DNA of 64,000 nucleotides, from the NCBI RefSeq assembly GCF_017873095.1, contig NZ_JAGGJU010000011.1, positions 124,001-188,000 of the forward strand. The letters are read 5' to 3'. Positions 52,810 through 61,030 of the stretch are shown here, piece by piece. Under the pieces are notes generated by a model, which searched no databases, had not been told where the DNA came from, and worked only from the letters and a program-made list of their open reading frames with translations. How positions within the stretch are numbered: position 1 is the stretch's first letter; the number at the start of each line of letters is the position of its first letter. The position numbers and the translations under genes are program-made. The DNA is from Heterorhizobium halophytocola. Its GTDB lineage: Bacteria > Pseudomonadota > Alphaproteobacteria > Rhizobiales > Rhizobiaceae.

Positions 52810-53583
52810 ATGGCAATGATCGGCCAATGGAAAGCGGAATGGGAATCGAAGAAGACGTATTTCGAACAGCAGAGCGGCAAGAAGAAGCCCTCTGAAAAAT
52901 ATTATGGCGTCTTCCGCAAGGGCAGCGGCGTGTCCACCGCCTTCGACAAGATGGACAAGGCCTATGCAAAGATAAGCTCCGCACAGGGCGCCAAGCGGCT
53001 CCAGGCCATCAAGGAGTTCGAAGCGGCCATCAATGCCGCAACCAAAAGCGGTGCAGACTACGTCAAGCTGCTCAAGGCCGAGGCGGCAAAAGAAACCACC
53101 AAGAAGGAACTGGTATCGCTTCTCGACATCCTGGCGAAGGACATCGAGGCCTGTATCACGACCGCCGAGGGTCAACTGGAAGCAAACAAGGATCTGGCGG
53201 GAGACGACGGGATCGTCACCATGGCCAAGGGAATGAAGCAGATCAGCGACCCCAAGCAATACAAGGCTTATATGCCGGGTGCGGCAAAGAAGGCCCTGAT
53301 GTGGGTCGCCATCCAGGAGCGCAAACCCGATGTGACGGAATTCAACAAGGGCATCGAGACCGCCGCACGCGACATCACGCAAAACCTGGCCAACCTGCAG
53401 AAATGCTTTCCTGACAGGTCCCCGCAGTGGAAGGCGGTACGCATCGCGCTCGAACCGCTCCTGCCATGGGCCAATCTCGGCAAGCGGCTGCCCGCCGACG
53501 CCGGTGGAGACAATGTCATCAATGCCCTTGCGGACCTGAAGAAACTCGTGGTGCAGGCCAGCAAGATCGCCGCGAAGGTCTGA
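52810..53583 (+). CDS. Unrecognised soluble helical protein
   Basis: Protein of 257 residues that I do not recognise. It is rich in lysine and alanine, with no signal peptide or membrane segment, and looks almost wholly helical, for example DKMDKAYAKISSAQGAKRLQ near residue 45 and ADLKKLVVQASKIAAKV at the end. The ATG at 52810 is set by AGGAG eight bases upstream; a nearer ATG at 52803 is in another phase. It is divergent from the ETF dehydrogenase and is followed by a gap of about 250 bases before an ABC exporter on the same strand. Confidence 0.7.
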   Translation: MAMIGQWKAEWESKKTYFEQQSGKKKPSEKYYGVFRKGSGVSTAFDKMDKAYAKISSAQGAKRLQAIKEFEAAINAATKSGADYVKLLKAEAAKETTKKELVSLLDILAKDIEACITTAEGQLEANKDLAGDDGIVTMAKGMKQISDPKQYKAYMPGAAKKALMWVAIQERKPDVTEFNKGIETAARDITQNLANLQKCFPDRSPQWKAVRIALEPLLPWANLGKRLPADAGGDNVINALADLKKLVVQASKIAAKV

Positions 53584-53777
53584 CATGCGTTGCAGGATGG
53601 CGGTCACCACCACGACAGCGGCGGCCGCCATTCACCGCGATCCGGACGGACACGCCTGACCGATCCGCCGAGATCATCATACTCGATAGCCTGAGGCGCG
53701 GAATACCGTGCCTCTTGCCAAGGACAACCGATGCGCTAATCTGGCCCGACAGCATTTCGAAAAACGGGAGAGTACCG

Positions 53778-53909
53778 ATGAAAAGCTTCATATCCGCGCA
53801 AAACCTCTCCTTTGAAATCATGGATATGAAGCATCATGTCGTCCATTCAGATGCAGACGCTCGGCTACGCCGAACGCGTGGCGCCGGCACGGCGTCTTTC
53901 AAACCTTAG
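53778..53909 (+). CDS. Possible small leader ORF before the ABC exporter
   Basis: 43-codon frame with GGGAGAG six bases before its ATG. It begins MKSFISAQNLSFEIMDMKHH and overlaps the first 74 bases of the ABC exporter in another phase. The exporter start at 53836 has only a weak ribosome site, so translation of this ORF could feed ribosomes to it. The sequence resembles nothing I know, and it may be accidental. Confidence 0.3.
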   Translation: MKSFISAQNLSFEIMDMKHHVVHSDADARLRRTRGAGTASFKP

Positions 53910-55632
53910 GGCCTTTCTCGGCTATTACCGCTTTCACCTGCCGATGGTCGCAGCCGATATCGGGGCTGCGATCCTGATCGCACTGACGGCGCTCGGCCTG
54001 CCGTTGACGGTCAATCACGTCACCAGCCATCTCGGCGAATGGCAGGCGTCGTCCGAACTTGTCCGCCATATCGTCACCGCCGGGCTCGTCATGCTCGGGC
54101 TTGTCGTCGTCCAGTCCGGTGCCGGCATGGTGGTAGACTATCAGGGACACTGGCTCGGCGCGCGCCTCGAAACGCGCGTGCGTCAGGAACTGTTCGACCA
54201 TTGCCAGTCGCTGTCCTTCGGTTTCTACGATCGCAACCGCACCGGCCAGTTGATGAGCCGCATCACCACCGACACGTTCTGGCTGGGCGAACTGTTCCAC
54301 CACGGACCGGAAGACCTGCTGATCATCGCGCTCAAGCTTGTCGGGGCAAGCGCCATCCTGATCTATCTCGACTGGCCGCTCGGCCTTCTGGTGACCGCCA
54401 CCCTGCCCTTCGCCATCGCCTACACCCTTTATTGCAACGGCCTGATCCATCGCGCGCTGTCGAAGAGCAAGCGGCAGGCAGGCGAACTGAACGAACGGCT
54501 GGAGGACACGCTGGGCGGCATCCGGGTGGTCCAGTCCTATACCGCCGAGGCGATGGAGCGGGACAGCTTCGCGCGCGAGAACGACCGGTTCCTGCAAAGC
54601 CGGCGCGACGGCTACTGGGCGGACATGCTGTTCTACACCGGTAGCGAAGGTTTTGCCCAGTTCGTCACCATCGCCGTCGTCTCGCTCGGTGCCTGGCGCA
54701 TCGCCATCGGTGCCCTGACCCTTTCAGACATGCTGACCTTCCTGCTCTGCGTCGGCGTGCTGGTCGACCCGATCAAGCGCATGGCGAATGTCACCCGGGT
54801 GATCCAGGAGGGCTGGACCGGTTTCGTGCGGGCGCAGGAGATTCTGGCCGTCAGGCCGGAGATTGTCGAGCGACCGGATGCGACCGCCCTTGACGTACAG
54901 CGCGGGGCGATCGCCTTTCGCGATGTCGGCTTTGTCTATGGGGCAGGACATGCACCTGTCTTTAACCGGCTGAACCTGACCATCGCGCCTGGCGAATTCG
55001 TGGCACTTGTCGGCGCGTCCGGCGTCGGCAAAAGCACGCTCGCGGCCCTTCTGCCGCGCTTCTATGATGTCACCGCAGGGGCAATCGAGATCGACGGGCG
55101 GGATATCCGTGACGTGACCTTGCCCTCGCTGCGCCGGGCGGTCGGCATCGTTCAGCAGGATGTCTACCTGTTTGCCGGCACGGTTGCGGAAAACCTGCGC
55201 TATGGACGTCCGGGGGCCACGGATGCTGAAGTCGTCGCAGCGGCCCGGGCTGCCAACGCCCACGACTTCATCATGAGACTGCCCGATCGTTACGAGACCG
55301 ATATCGGACAACGCGGCGTCAAGCTTTCGGGCGGGCAAAAGCAGCGACTGACGATTGCCCGCGCCTTCCTCAAGGACCCGCCGATCCTGATCTTCGACGA
55401 GGCAACCAGCGCCCTCGACAACGAAAGCGAGGAGGCGGTGCAGACGGCCGTGCTCGATCTGGCAAGCGGACGCACGACCCTGGTCATCGCCCACCGCCTG
55501 TCGACCGTGCGCCGGGCCGATCGGATCGTGGTGCTGACGGCCGACGGCATCGCCGAAGAGGGACGCCACGACGACCTGCTGCAGGCGGGCGGTCCCTATG
55601 CCGCACTCTATGCGGCGCAGGCCCGGATCTAA
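53836..55632 (+). CDS. ABC exporter (fused membrane and ATPase domains)
   Basis: Half-size ABC exporter of 598 residues; two copies would form the transporter. The six-segment membrane domain covers about residues 35-330, with coupling-helix features such as YDRNRTGQLMSRITTDTFW near 135. The ATPase domain spans 355-595: Walker A VGASGVGKSTLAALLP, Q-loop GIVQQDVYLF, signature KLSGGQKQRLTIARA, Walker B ILIFDEATSALD, switch histidine in VIAHRLSTV. MsbA/lipid or drug export is the usual role; the substrate is unknown. It is followed by a good terminator at 55637. Confidence 0.9.
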   Translation: MSSIQMQTLGYAERVAPARRLSNLRAFLGYYRFHLPMVAADIGAAILIALTALGLPLTVNHVTSHLGEWQASSELVRHIVTAGLVMLGLVVVQSGAGMVVDYQGHWLGARLETRVRQELFDHCQSLSFGFYDRNRTGQLMSRITTDTFWLGELFHHGPEDLLIIALKLVGASAILIYLDWPLGLLVTATLPFAIAYTLYCNGLIHRALSKSKRQAGELNERLEDTLGGIRVVQSYTAEAMERDSFARENDRFLQSRRDGYWADMLFYTGSEGFAQFVTIAVVSLGAWRIAIGALTLSDMLTFLLCVGVLVDPIKRMANVTRVIQEGWTGFVRAQEILAVRPEIVERPDATALDVQRGAIAFRDVGFVYGAGHAPVFNRLNLTIAPGEFVALVGASGVGKSTLAALLPRFYDVTAGAIEIDGRDIRDVTLPSLRRAVGIVQQDVYLFAGTVAENLRYGRPGATDAEVVAAARAANAHDFIMRLPDRYETDIGQRGVKLSGGQKQRLTIARAFLKDPPILIFDEATSALDNESEEAVQTAVLDLASGRTTLVIAHRLSTVRRADRIVVLTADGIAEEGRHDDLLQAGGPYAALYAAQARI

Positions 55633-55636
55633 GCGG

Positions 55637-55672
55637 AAAGGCCCACGGCGGATGATCGCCGCGGGCCTTTTT
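55637..55672 (+). terminator. Rho-independent terminator after the ABC exporter
   Basis: AAAGGCCC-A-CGGCG paired with CGCCG-C-GGGCCTTT around loop GATGAT, then a T-run to 55672. It starts four bases after the exporter stop and may also serve the convergent SDR gene. Confidence 0.82.
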
Positions 55673-55689
55673 CACCGGCCCTCGATTTG

Positions 55690-56460
55690 CTAGCGGATCA
55701 GCCCCTGCGCACCATCGACCCAGATCGGTGTGCCGCTGATATGGCGGGCCTGATCGGATAAGAGAAAGGCGATGGCGTCTGCCACGTCGACCGACCGTCC
55801 CGGCTGCTTTCCGGTCAGGGGAATGGAGCCCTTTGGATAGGTCACCGGAATTTCCGCCTGCTCGCGATTGCGGATGTCGGTATTGTCGTCGATTTCGGTG
55901 TCGATGGCACCGGGGCAGACCGCATTGATGCGGATATGGTACGGCCCAAGCTCCACCGCCAGCTGCTGGACCAACGCATATTGCGCCGCCTTGCTGGCGC
56001 TATAGGCGGTCGCCCCCGGATTGGAAAAGGTGCGCGTGCCGTTGATCGAGGCGACGACCGCGATCGCCCCGCCGCCGGCGCGTTTCAGATAGGGGACGGT
56101 GAGATGCAGCGTCAGGTAGGTCCCGCGCAGGTTGACGGCGATAGTCTTGTCGAACTTCTCGGGCTTCAGGTCGTCGATCGGCGCCCAGACACCGTTGATC
56201 CCGGCATTGGCAACGACGGCATCGATACCGCCGAACTGCCGGGCCAGCGTCTCGCAGGCCGCGCGCATCGCCGTCTCGTCGGTAACGTCCGCATCCAGCG
56301 CCAGCGCCTGCCCGCCGGCCTTTTCTATCGCCTCGACCACGGAGTCCAGTTCGGATTTCGTATGCCCGAGCGCGCCGACGGCATAGCCTTGCTCGGCCAG
56401 AAGCCGCGCCGTTGCCTCGCCGATACCGGACCCGGCCCCGGTTACCAAAACAGTCTTCAT
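55690..56460 (-). CDS. SDR-family oxidoreductase
   Basis: Classical short-chain dehydrogenase of 256 residues. TGAGSGIG lies near residue 7, NAGINGVW near 88, the serine in VVASINGTRTF near 137, YxxxK in ATAYSASKAAQYALV near 150 and the C-terminal PIWVDGAQGLIR. The ATG at 56460 has AAGGA nine bases upstream; a start 27 bases earlier is possible. Single gene, convergent with the ABC exporter. Substrate unknown. Confidence 0.88.
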   Translation of the reverse strand: MKTVLVTGAGSGIGEATARLLAEQGYAVGALGHTKSELDSVVEAIEKAGGQALALDADVTDETAMRAACETLARQFGGIDAVVANAGINGVWAPIDDLKPEKFDKTIAVNLRGTYLTLHLTVPYLKRAGGGAIAVVASINGTRTFSNPGATAYSASKAAQYALVQQLAVELGPYHIRINAVCPGAIDTEIDDNTDIRNREQAEIPVTYPKGSIPLTGKQPGRSVDVADAIAFLLSDQARHISGTPIWVDGAQGLIR

Positions 56461-56710
56461 CCCATCTGTCCTTCTCGAAACTTGCATTGTCCGAGACCAA
56501 ACAGCCGGGCCTTCCGTTCAGTTCCAATGGCGTGTGCCAGGCGTATTGCCGAAGCAATGCGGGTTTCAAACTCTAATCCGGAGGGATTGAAGGGGCTTTC
56601 CCGCGCAAAGATGCGTGAGACAGCCTTGCGCAATCAACATTAATTAAGGTGTTCATGATATATCTTGTACCGGGAGACACTGGATAGACTTGGTGGTGGT
56701 GGAGGAAGCC

Positions 56711-56929
56711 ATGACGACGATAGAAACCTGGATATGGATCTGCGCCTTTGTGGTGCTTGTGGCGCTGTTGACGCTGGCCGCCGCCATGGCGCTTGCGGTC
56801 TACCGCATAGCAATCGCGCGACGCGACGAATTCACCTTGAACATGCAGGCAAGCCGTCGCGCCTTGACACTCGCCGCGAAGCGCGCGCCGCCTGCCAGAC
56901 GCCGCAGGAAGACCGCCCTCGTCGCCTGA
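56711..56929 (+). CDS. Small single-pass membrane protein (72 residues)
   Basis: Open frame of 72 residues with GGAGGA five bases before the ATG at 56711. One hydrophobic segment covers about residues 8-32 (TWIWICAFVVLVALLTLAAA onward), followed by a basic tail ending in PPARRRRKTALVA. No family recognised. It lies alone between the divergent SDR gene and the end of the convergent deaminase-like gene, 24 bases away. Confidence 0.6.
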   Translation: MTTIETWIWICAFVVLVALLTLAAAMALAVYRIAIARRDEFTLNMQASRRALTLAAKRAPPARRRRKTALVA

Positions 56930-56953
56930 GGCGAGCGACCGTCCGGGTAAGAC

Positions 56954-58183
56954 TCACGAAGGGTGAAGGAGCGTGCGCCGGCCGTTGTCGAAGGACTTGC
57001 GCCCCCGCTTGAAGCCGCAGAGCACCGGCGCCACCTCGCGCACCGCCGACAGCGGCCCCTCGCAATCCAGCAGCACGATATCCGCCGCTGCCCCGACCGA
57101 CAGACCGTGGGGAGCGCCGACAAGCCGCGCGGCGGCGGCCGTCACCATGTCGAACACCGCTGCGATATCCGCGTCGCGCGAAAGCTGCGCCACATTCGCA
57201 TAGAGGTTCGCCATGCGCACCAGCGACGCATCGCCGAAGGGCGTGAACGGGTTGAGGACGTTGTTGGTGGCGATCGTCGCGGTAACGCCGGCAGCCGCCA
57301 GAAGATGGGCGGGCGCCACCCCGCGCGGCACCAGACGATCATGGCCGCGTCCATTGAGAAACAGATCGGTGGCCGGCAGCACGGTGAGCGCGATGCCTGC
57401 CGCGGCAAGCGCCACGGCGGCCTCGTTCAGCGCCTGCGGCGTCATCGCAGAGAGATTGGTGACATGGCCGATGGAAACCCGACCGGCATAGCCGTGCCTG
57501 CGGGTCGCGGCGATCACCGCCGGCAGGTCGGTGTGGGCGGGATCGAGGTCGAAATCCAGATGGAAGTCGACCGGAACATCGTGCCGAACCGCAAGTTCGA
57601 AGATCAGGTCGACATGCCGTGTCGGGTCGGCATCGGTATAGGGGCAACCACCGACAAGATCGGCGCCCTCGGCCAGCGCCCGGTCGAGCATGGCGAACGT
57701 CTCCATCTCCCCCGTCAGGCCTTCCTGGGCGAAGGCGCAGATCTCGATGTCGATGGCAAACGCATAGTCGGCCCGCAGGCGCTTGATCGCCTCGAATGAC
57801 CGGAAGCCGGCCCGCGGATCGATCTCGACGAATGTCCGCATCCGCGTGGTGCCGTGACCGATTGCCTTTTCCACCACCTTGGCGGCGCGCAGATAGACGT
57901 CCTCCGCGGTGAAACCGGCCTTTGCCGCAGCCGTCTCCTTTACCGCTTCGGCAAGCGTGCCCTCGCAGATCCGGCAGCGGCCGAGAATGCAGGCCTTGTC
58001 GAGATGCACATGGGTATCGACGAAACCGGCGCAGGCAAAGGCGCCCTGCCCGTTCACTTCCTCGACGGCTTCGCAGACAAGCCTTGGGCCGATCGCCGCG
58101 ATCAGGCCATCGGCAACGGCGATATCCTGCAAGGGCCCGCCTTCGCACAGACGCAGACTGCGGAGCACCAGATCGGCGCGCAT
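56954..58183 (-). CDS. Amidohydrolase, cytosine-deaminase-like
   Basis: Metal-dependent hydrolase of 409 residues. The TIM-barrel metal motif FVDTHVHLDKACILG (HxH) is near residue 57, further metal-site histidines are in VDFHLDFDLD near 205 and SIGHVTNLSAM near 237, and NNVLNPFTPFGDASLVRMA near 300 is typical of the CodA/atrazine-hydrolase-like group. The probable substrate is a cyclic amide or a cytosine-like base. It is preceded on the same strand by a flavin reductase gene, 57 bases upstream; a shared operon is likely. Confidence 0.83.
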   Translation of the reverse strand: MRADLVLRSLRLCEGGPLQDIAVADGLIAAIGPRLVCEAVEEVNGQGAFACAGFVDTHVHLDKACILGRCRICEGTLAEAVKETAAAKAGFTAEDVYLRAAKVVEKAIGHGTTRMRTFVEIDPRAGFRSFEAIKRLRADYAFAIDIEICAFAQEGLTGEMETFAMLDRALAEGADLVGGCPYTDADPTRHVDLIFELAVRHDVPVDFHLDFDLDPAHTDLPAVIAATRRHGYAGRVSIGHVTNLSAMTPQALNEAAVALAAAGIALTVLPATDLFLNGRGHDRLVPRGVAPAHLLAAAGVTATIATNNVLNPFTPFGDASLVRMANLYANVAQLSRDADIAAVFDMVTAAAARLVGAPHGLSVGAAADIVLLDCEGPLSAVREVAPVLCGFKRGRKSFDNGRRTLLHPS

Positions 58184-58240
58184 CGCTCTAGCGTCCCTTG
58201 CCGCTAGGGCAGCGGACGAGCAGCACGGCAGTTGCGGCCA

Positions 58241-58942
58241 TCATTCGGCCGGCTCCCCGGCTTTCAGCGTCGAGGCCAGCGCCTGCCAGTCGGCGACGGA
58301 CGGCGTCGCAAGGTCGAAGGTCTCGTCGCTGCGACAATAGCCCTGCCCGCCCATGCGCCCGAGCGCACTCAGTCCCTTGGGGTCGACATGCAGCCGCTCG
58401 TTGACGATGTCGGAGCGGATATGCAGGGCCAGAACCTCGCCCAGCACGATTTCGCGCGACGCCCCGACCTCCAGCGTCACATGCCGGCGGCATTCGAAGG
58501 CGGCCGGCGCCTCGGCGATATAGGGAGACTTCACATGGGTACCCGGGATCGCCGTCAGACCTGCCGCCGCCAGCTCGTCGACATCGCTCGGGAAAGCCAC
58601 CGCCGTGGTGTTCATCGCGGCCAGATTGTCGGCGCCGACGATGTTGACCGTGAACTCACCGGTGGCCCGGATGTTGTGGCCGGTGTCCTTGAAGGTCAGG
58701 TCGGCATGGTTCTCGACGCCGACCGCCAGCAGCGGCGGATCGGCCGACAGCACGCCGAAGAAGCTGAAAGGTGCCGCATTGACCCGGCCATCGCGGTCGA
58801 CGGTGGTGATCCAGGCGATCGGCCGCGGCACCACGGTGCCGATCAGCAGCTTGTAGCAGTCGCGAGGGCTGAGCGTGCGAAAATCGAAGCGGGTGAAGCG
58901 CCCGTCGTCCGACGGGTGGGATGGGGGCTGGCTGTCGGACAT
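58241..58942 (-). CDS. Flavin reductase family protein (FMN-binding split barrel)
   Basis: FMN-binding protein of 233 residues of the flavin reductase/DIM6-NTAB family. Visible are LIGTVVPRPIAWITTVDRDG near residue 33, NAAPFSFFGVLSADPPLLAV near 55 and KDTGHNIRATGEFTVNIVG near 85. The ATG at 58942 was preferred over a start 33 bases earlier. It could supply reduced flavin to an oxygenase, or be an oxidoreductase itself. It is probably transcribed with the deaminase-like gene; together they may act in catabolism of a cyclic nitrogen compound, which is inference. Confidence 0.84.
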   Translation of the reverse strand: MSDSQPPSHPSDDGRFTRFDFRTLSPRDCYKLLIGTVVPRPIAWITTVDRDGRVNAAPFSFFGVLSADPPLLAVGVENHADLTFKDTGHNIRATGEFTVNIVGADNLAAMNTTAVAFPSDVDELAAAGLTAIPGTHVKSPYIAEAPAAFECRRHVTLEVGASREIVLGEVLALHIRSDIVNERLHVDPKGLSALGRMGGQGYCRSDETFDLATPSVADWQALASTLKAGEPAE

Positions 58943-59245
58943 GATCTCGCAATTTTTTCGAGGCGGAGGGAACAAACCGCATCATGGAGCGATTGTGCAG
59001 TGCAATCAATGTCCCGGACCCAAGATATCGCGTCCACGCAACGCCATCCTGTATTCGTCAGATATCGGAGCCGACCTCATGAACATCCGGCCAGCCTCAT
59101 CCAATATCCGCCTGAATTTGAAATCTACGGTTGGCTGGGCTACATAGAATTTGAAGCGAGGCGTGGACATCTCCACGCCTTTTTCCATTTGCATTCACCG
59201 GTACGTCGAACATTGCCGGGTCAGAAGAAGGATATACTCACCGAT
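58943..59245. other. Leader and promoter region of asnO
   Basis: 303 bases without a firm gene. It contains a terminator-like hairpin at 59159-59184. A minus-strand frame of about 54-62 codons (59006-59194) has protein-like composition (TVDFKFRRILDEAGRMFMRS) but no good ribosome site and is not called. The asnO promoter should lie here; no clear -35/-10 pair was identified. Confidence 0.5.
59159..59184 (+). terminator. Terminator-like hairpin in the asnO leader
   Basis: Perfect 9-bp stem AGGCGTGGA/TCCACGCCT (59159-59167 and 59172-59180), loop CATC, then a T-run to 59184. It lies 62 bases before the asnO start on the same strand. Either it ends an unidentified upstream transcript or it is an attenuator of asnO-ngg. 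No leader peptide or anti-terminator partner was found by eye. Confidence 0.55.
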
Positions 59246-61021
59246 ATGTGTGGAATTGCCGGAGAGATCCGTTTTGATGGTTCGTTTGCCGATACCTCTG
59301 CTGTCGACAAGATGGCTTGTGTTCTTGCACCGCGCGGCCCCGACGGTAGCGGCGTTCTGGCACGCGGGCCGGTCGCCTTCGGACACCGGCGCCTGAAGAT
59401 CATCGACCTCTCCGAAAACGCTGCCCAGCCGATGGCCGATCCGGCGCTCGGCCTGACGATCGTGTTCAACGGCTGCATCTACAACTATCCGGAGCTTCGA
59501 CAGGAACTGCAGGCCAAAGGCTATACCTTCTTCTCCGATGGCGACACCGAGGTGATCCTGAAAGCCTTTCACGCCTGGGGCGAGGATTGCGTCAACCGCT
59601 TTCACGGCATGTTCGCCTTTGCCATCCATGAGCGCGACACGGGCGCGGTGACGCTCGCCCGCGACCGGTTCGGCATCAAGCCCTTCTATCTCGCCGAAAA
59701 CGGCAAGCGCCTGCGCTTCGCCTCCAGCCTGCCGGCCCTGCTCGCCGCCGGCGACATCGACACCGACGTCGACAAGGCGGCCCTGCACAACTACATGAGC
59801 TTCCACGCCGTCGTGCCGCCGCCGCGCACCATCCTGAAGGGCGTGCGCAAGCTTCCCCCAGCCACCATTCGCCGGATCGAGAGTGACGGCACCAGCCGCG
59901 AGCGCCGATACTGGAACCCCTCCTATCTGCGGCGTGCCGAAGATGCCGGTCTCACCCGCAACGACTGGCGCGACCGGGTACTGGAAAGCCTGCGCACCGC
60001 CGTACGGCGCCGCATGGTCGCCGACGTGCCGGTCGGCGTGCTGCTGTCGGGCGGCGTCGATTCCAGCCTGATCGTCGGCCTGCTCGCCGAAGAAGGCCAG
60101 AAGGGCCTGATGACCTTCTCGATCGGCTTTGAAGAAGCAAACGGCGAAAAGGGCGACGAATTCGTCTATTCCGACCTGATCGCCAAGCGCTTCGAGACCG
60201 ATCACCGCAAGATCTTCGTGCCGGCGAGCGACCTGATGAGCCACCTGCCCGACACGATCCGCGCGCAGTCCGAGCCGATGGTCTCCTACGACAATATCGG
60301 CTTCTACCTGCTGTCGCGCGAGGTCTCCAAGCACATCAAGGTGGTGCAGTCCGGCCAAGGCGCCGACGAGGTGTTTGCCGGCTATCACTGGTATCCGCCG
60401 CTGCTGAGCTCGACCGACGTCGTCAGCGACTATGCCAAGGTGTTCTTCGACCGCAGCCACGCGACGCTTGCCACCCAGATTTCGCCGGAATGGATGGCGG
60501 AAGAAGACGAGAGCCTGGAGCTGGTGCGGGCCCACCTGATGGGACCGAATGCCGAGACGCCGGTCGACCGCGCGCTGCGGCTCGATTCCGAAGTGATGCT
60601 GGTCGACGACCCGGTCAAGCGGGTCGACAACATGACCATGGCCTGGGGCCTGGAGGCGCGCGTGCCCTTCCTCGACCACGAACTGGTCGAACTGGCGGCC
60701 ACCATCCCGCCGGAATTCAAGCTTGCCGACAACGGCAAGGGTGTATTGAAGGATGCAGCACGGCTGGTCGTGCCGAGCGAGGTGATCGACCGCAAGAAGG
60801 GCTATTTCCCGGTGCCGCAGCTCAAATATATCCAAGGCCCCTTTCTCGACATGGTCCGCGATGCGCTGACCTCGCAGAAGGCGCGCGAACGCGGCCTGTT
60901 CCAGACCAAGTGGCTCGATCAGCTGTTTGCCGATCCGGCTGCCCATATCACCCCGCTGCGTGGCTCCGAACTCTGGCAGGCCGCGCTTCTCGAAATGTGG
61001 TTGCAAGAGCATCAGATCTGA
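59246..61021 (+). CDS. asnO: N-acetylglutaminylglutamine amidotransferase
   Basis: Asparagine-synthase-like amidotransferase of 591 residues. The glutaminase domain (about 2-190) starts with MCGIAGEIRFDGS, with Cys2 the catalytic nucleophile. The synthetase domain (about 235-580) has the PP-loop SGGVDSS at about 268-274, QGADEVFAGYHWYPPL near 375 and LEARVPFLDHELVELAATIP near 470. With the following ngg gene it makes the osmolyte N-acetylglutaminylglutamine amide, as in S. meliloti. The ATG at 59246 is fixed because cysteine must be residue 2. It precedes ngg by nine bases. Confidence 0.9.
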   Translation: MCGIAGEIRFDGSFADTSAVDKMACVLAPRGPDGSGVLARGPVAFGHRRLKIIDLSENAAQPMADPALGLTIVFNGCIYNYPELRQELQAKGYTFFSDGDTEVILKAFHAWGEDCVNRFHGMFAFAIHERDTGAVTLARDRFGIKPFYLAENGKRLRFASSLPALLAAGDIDTDVDKAALHNYMSFHAVVPPPRTILKGVRKLPPATIRRIESDGTSRERRYWNPSYLRRAEDAGLTRNDWRDRVLESLRTAVRRRMVADVPVGVLLSGGVDSSLIVGLLAEEGQKGLMTFSIGFEEANGEKGDEFVYSDLIAKRFETDHRKIFVPASDLMSHLPDTIRAQSEPMVSYDNIGFYLLSREVSKHIKVVQSGQGADEVFAGYHWYPPLLSSTDVVSDYAKVFFDRSHATLATQISPEWMAEEDESLELVRAHLMGPNAETPVDRALRLDSEVMLVDDPVKRVDNMTMAWGLEARVPFLDHELVELAATIPPEFKLADNGKGVLKDAARLVVPSEVIDRKKGYFPVPQLKYIQGPFLDMVRDALTSQKARERGLFQTKWLDQLFADPAAHITPLRGSELWQAALLEMWLQEHQI

Positions 61022-61030
61022 GGCCTGCCC

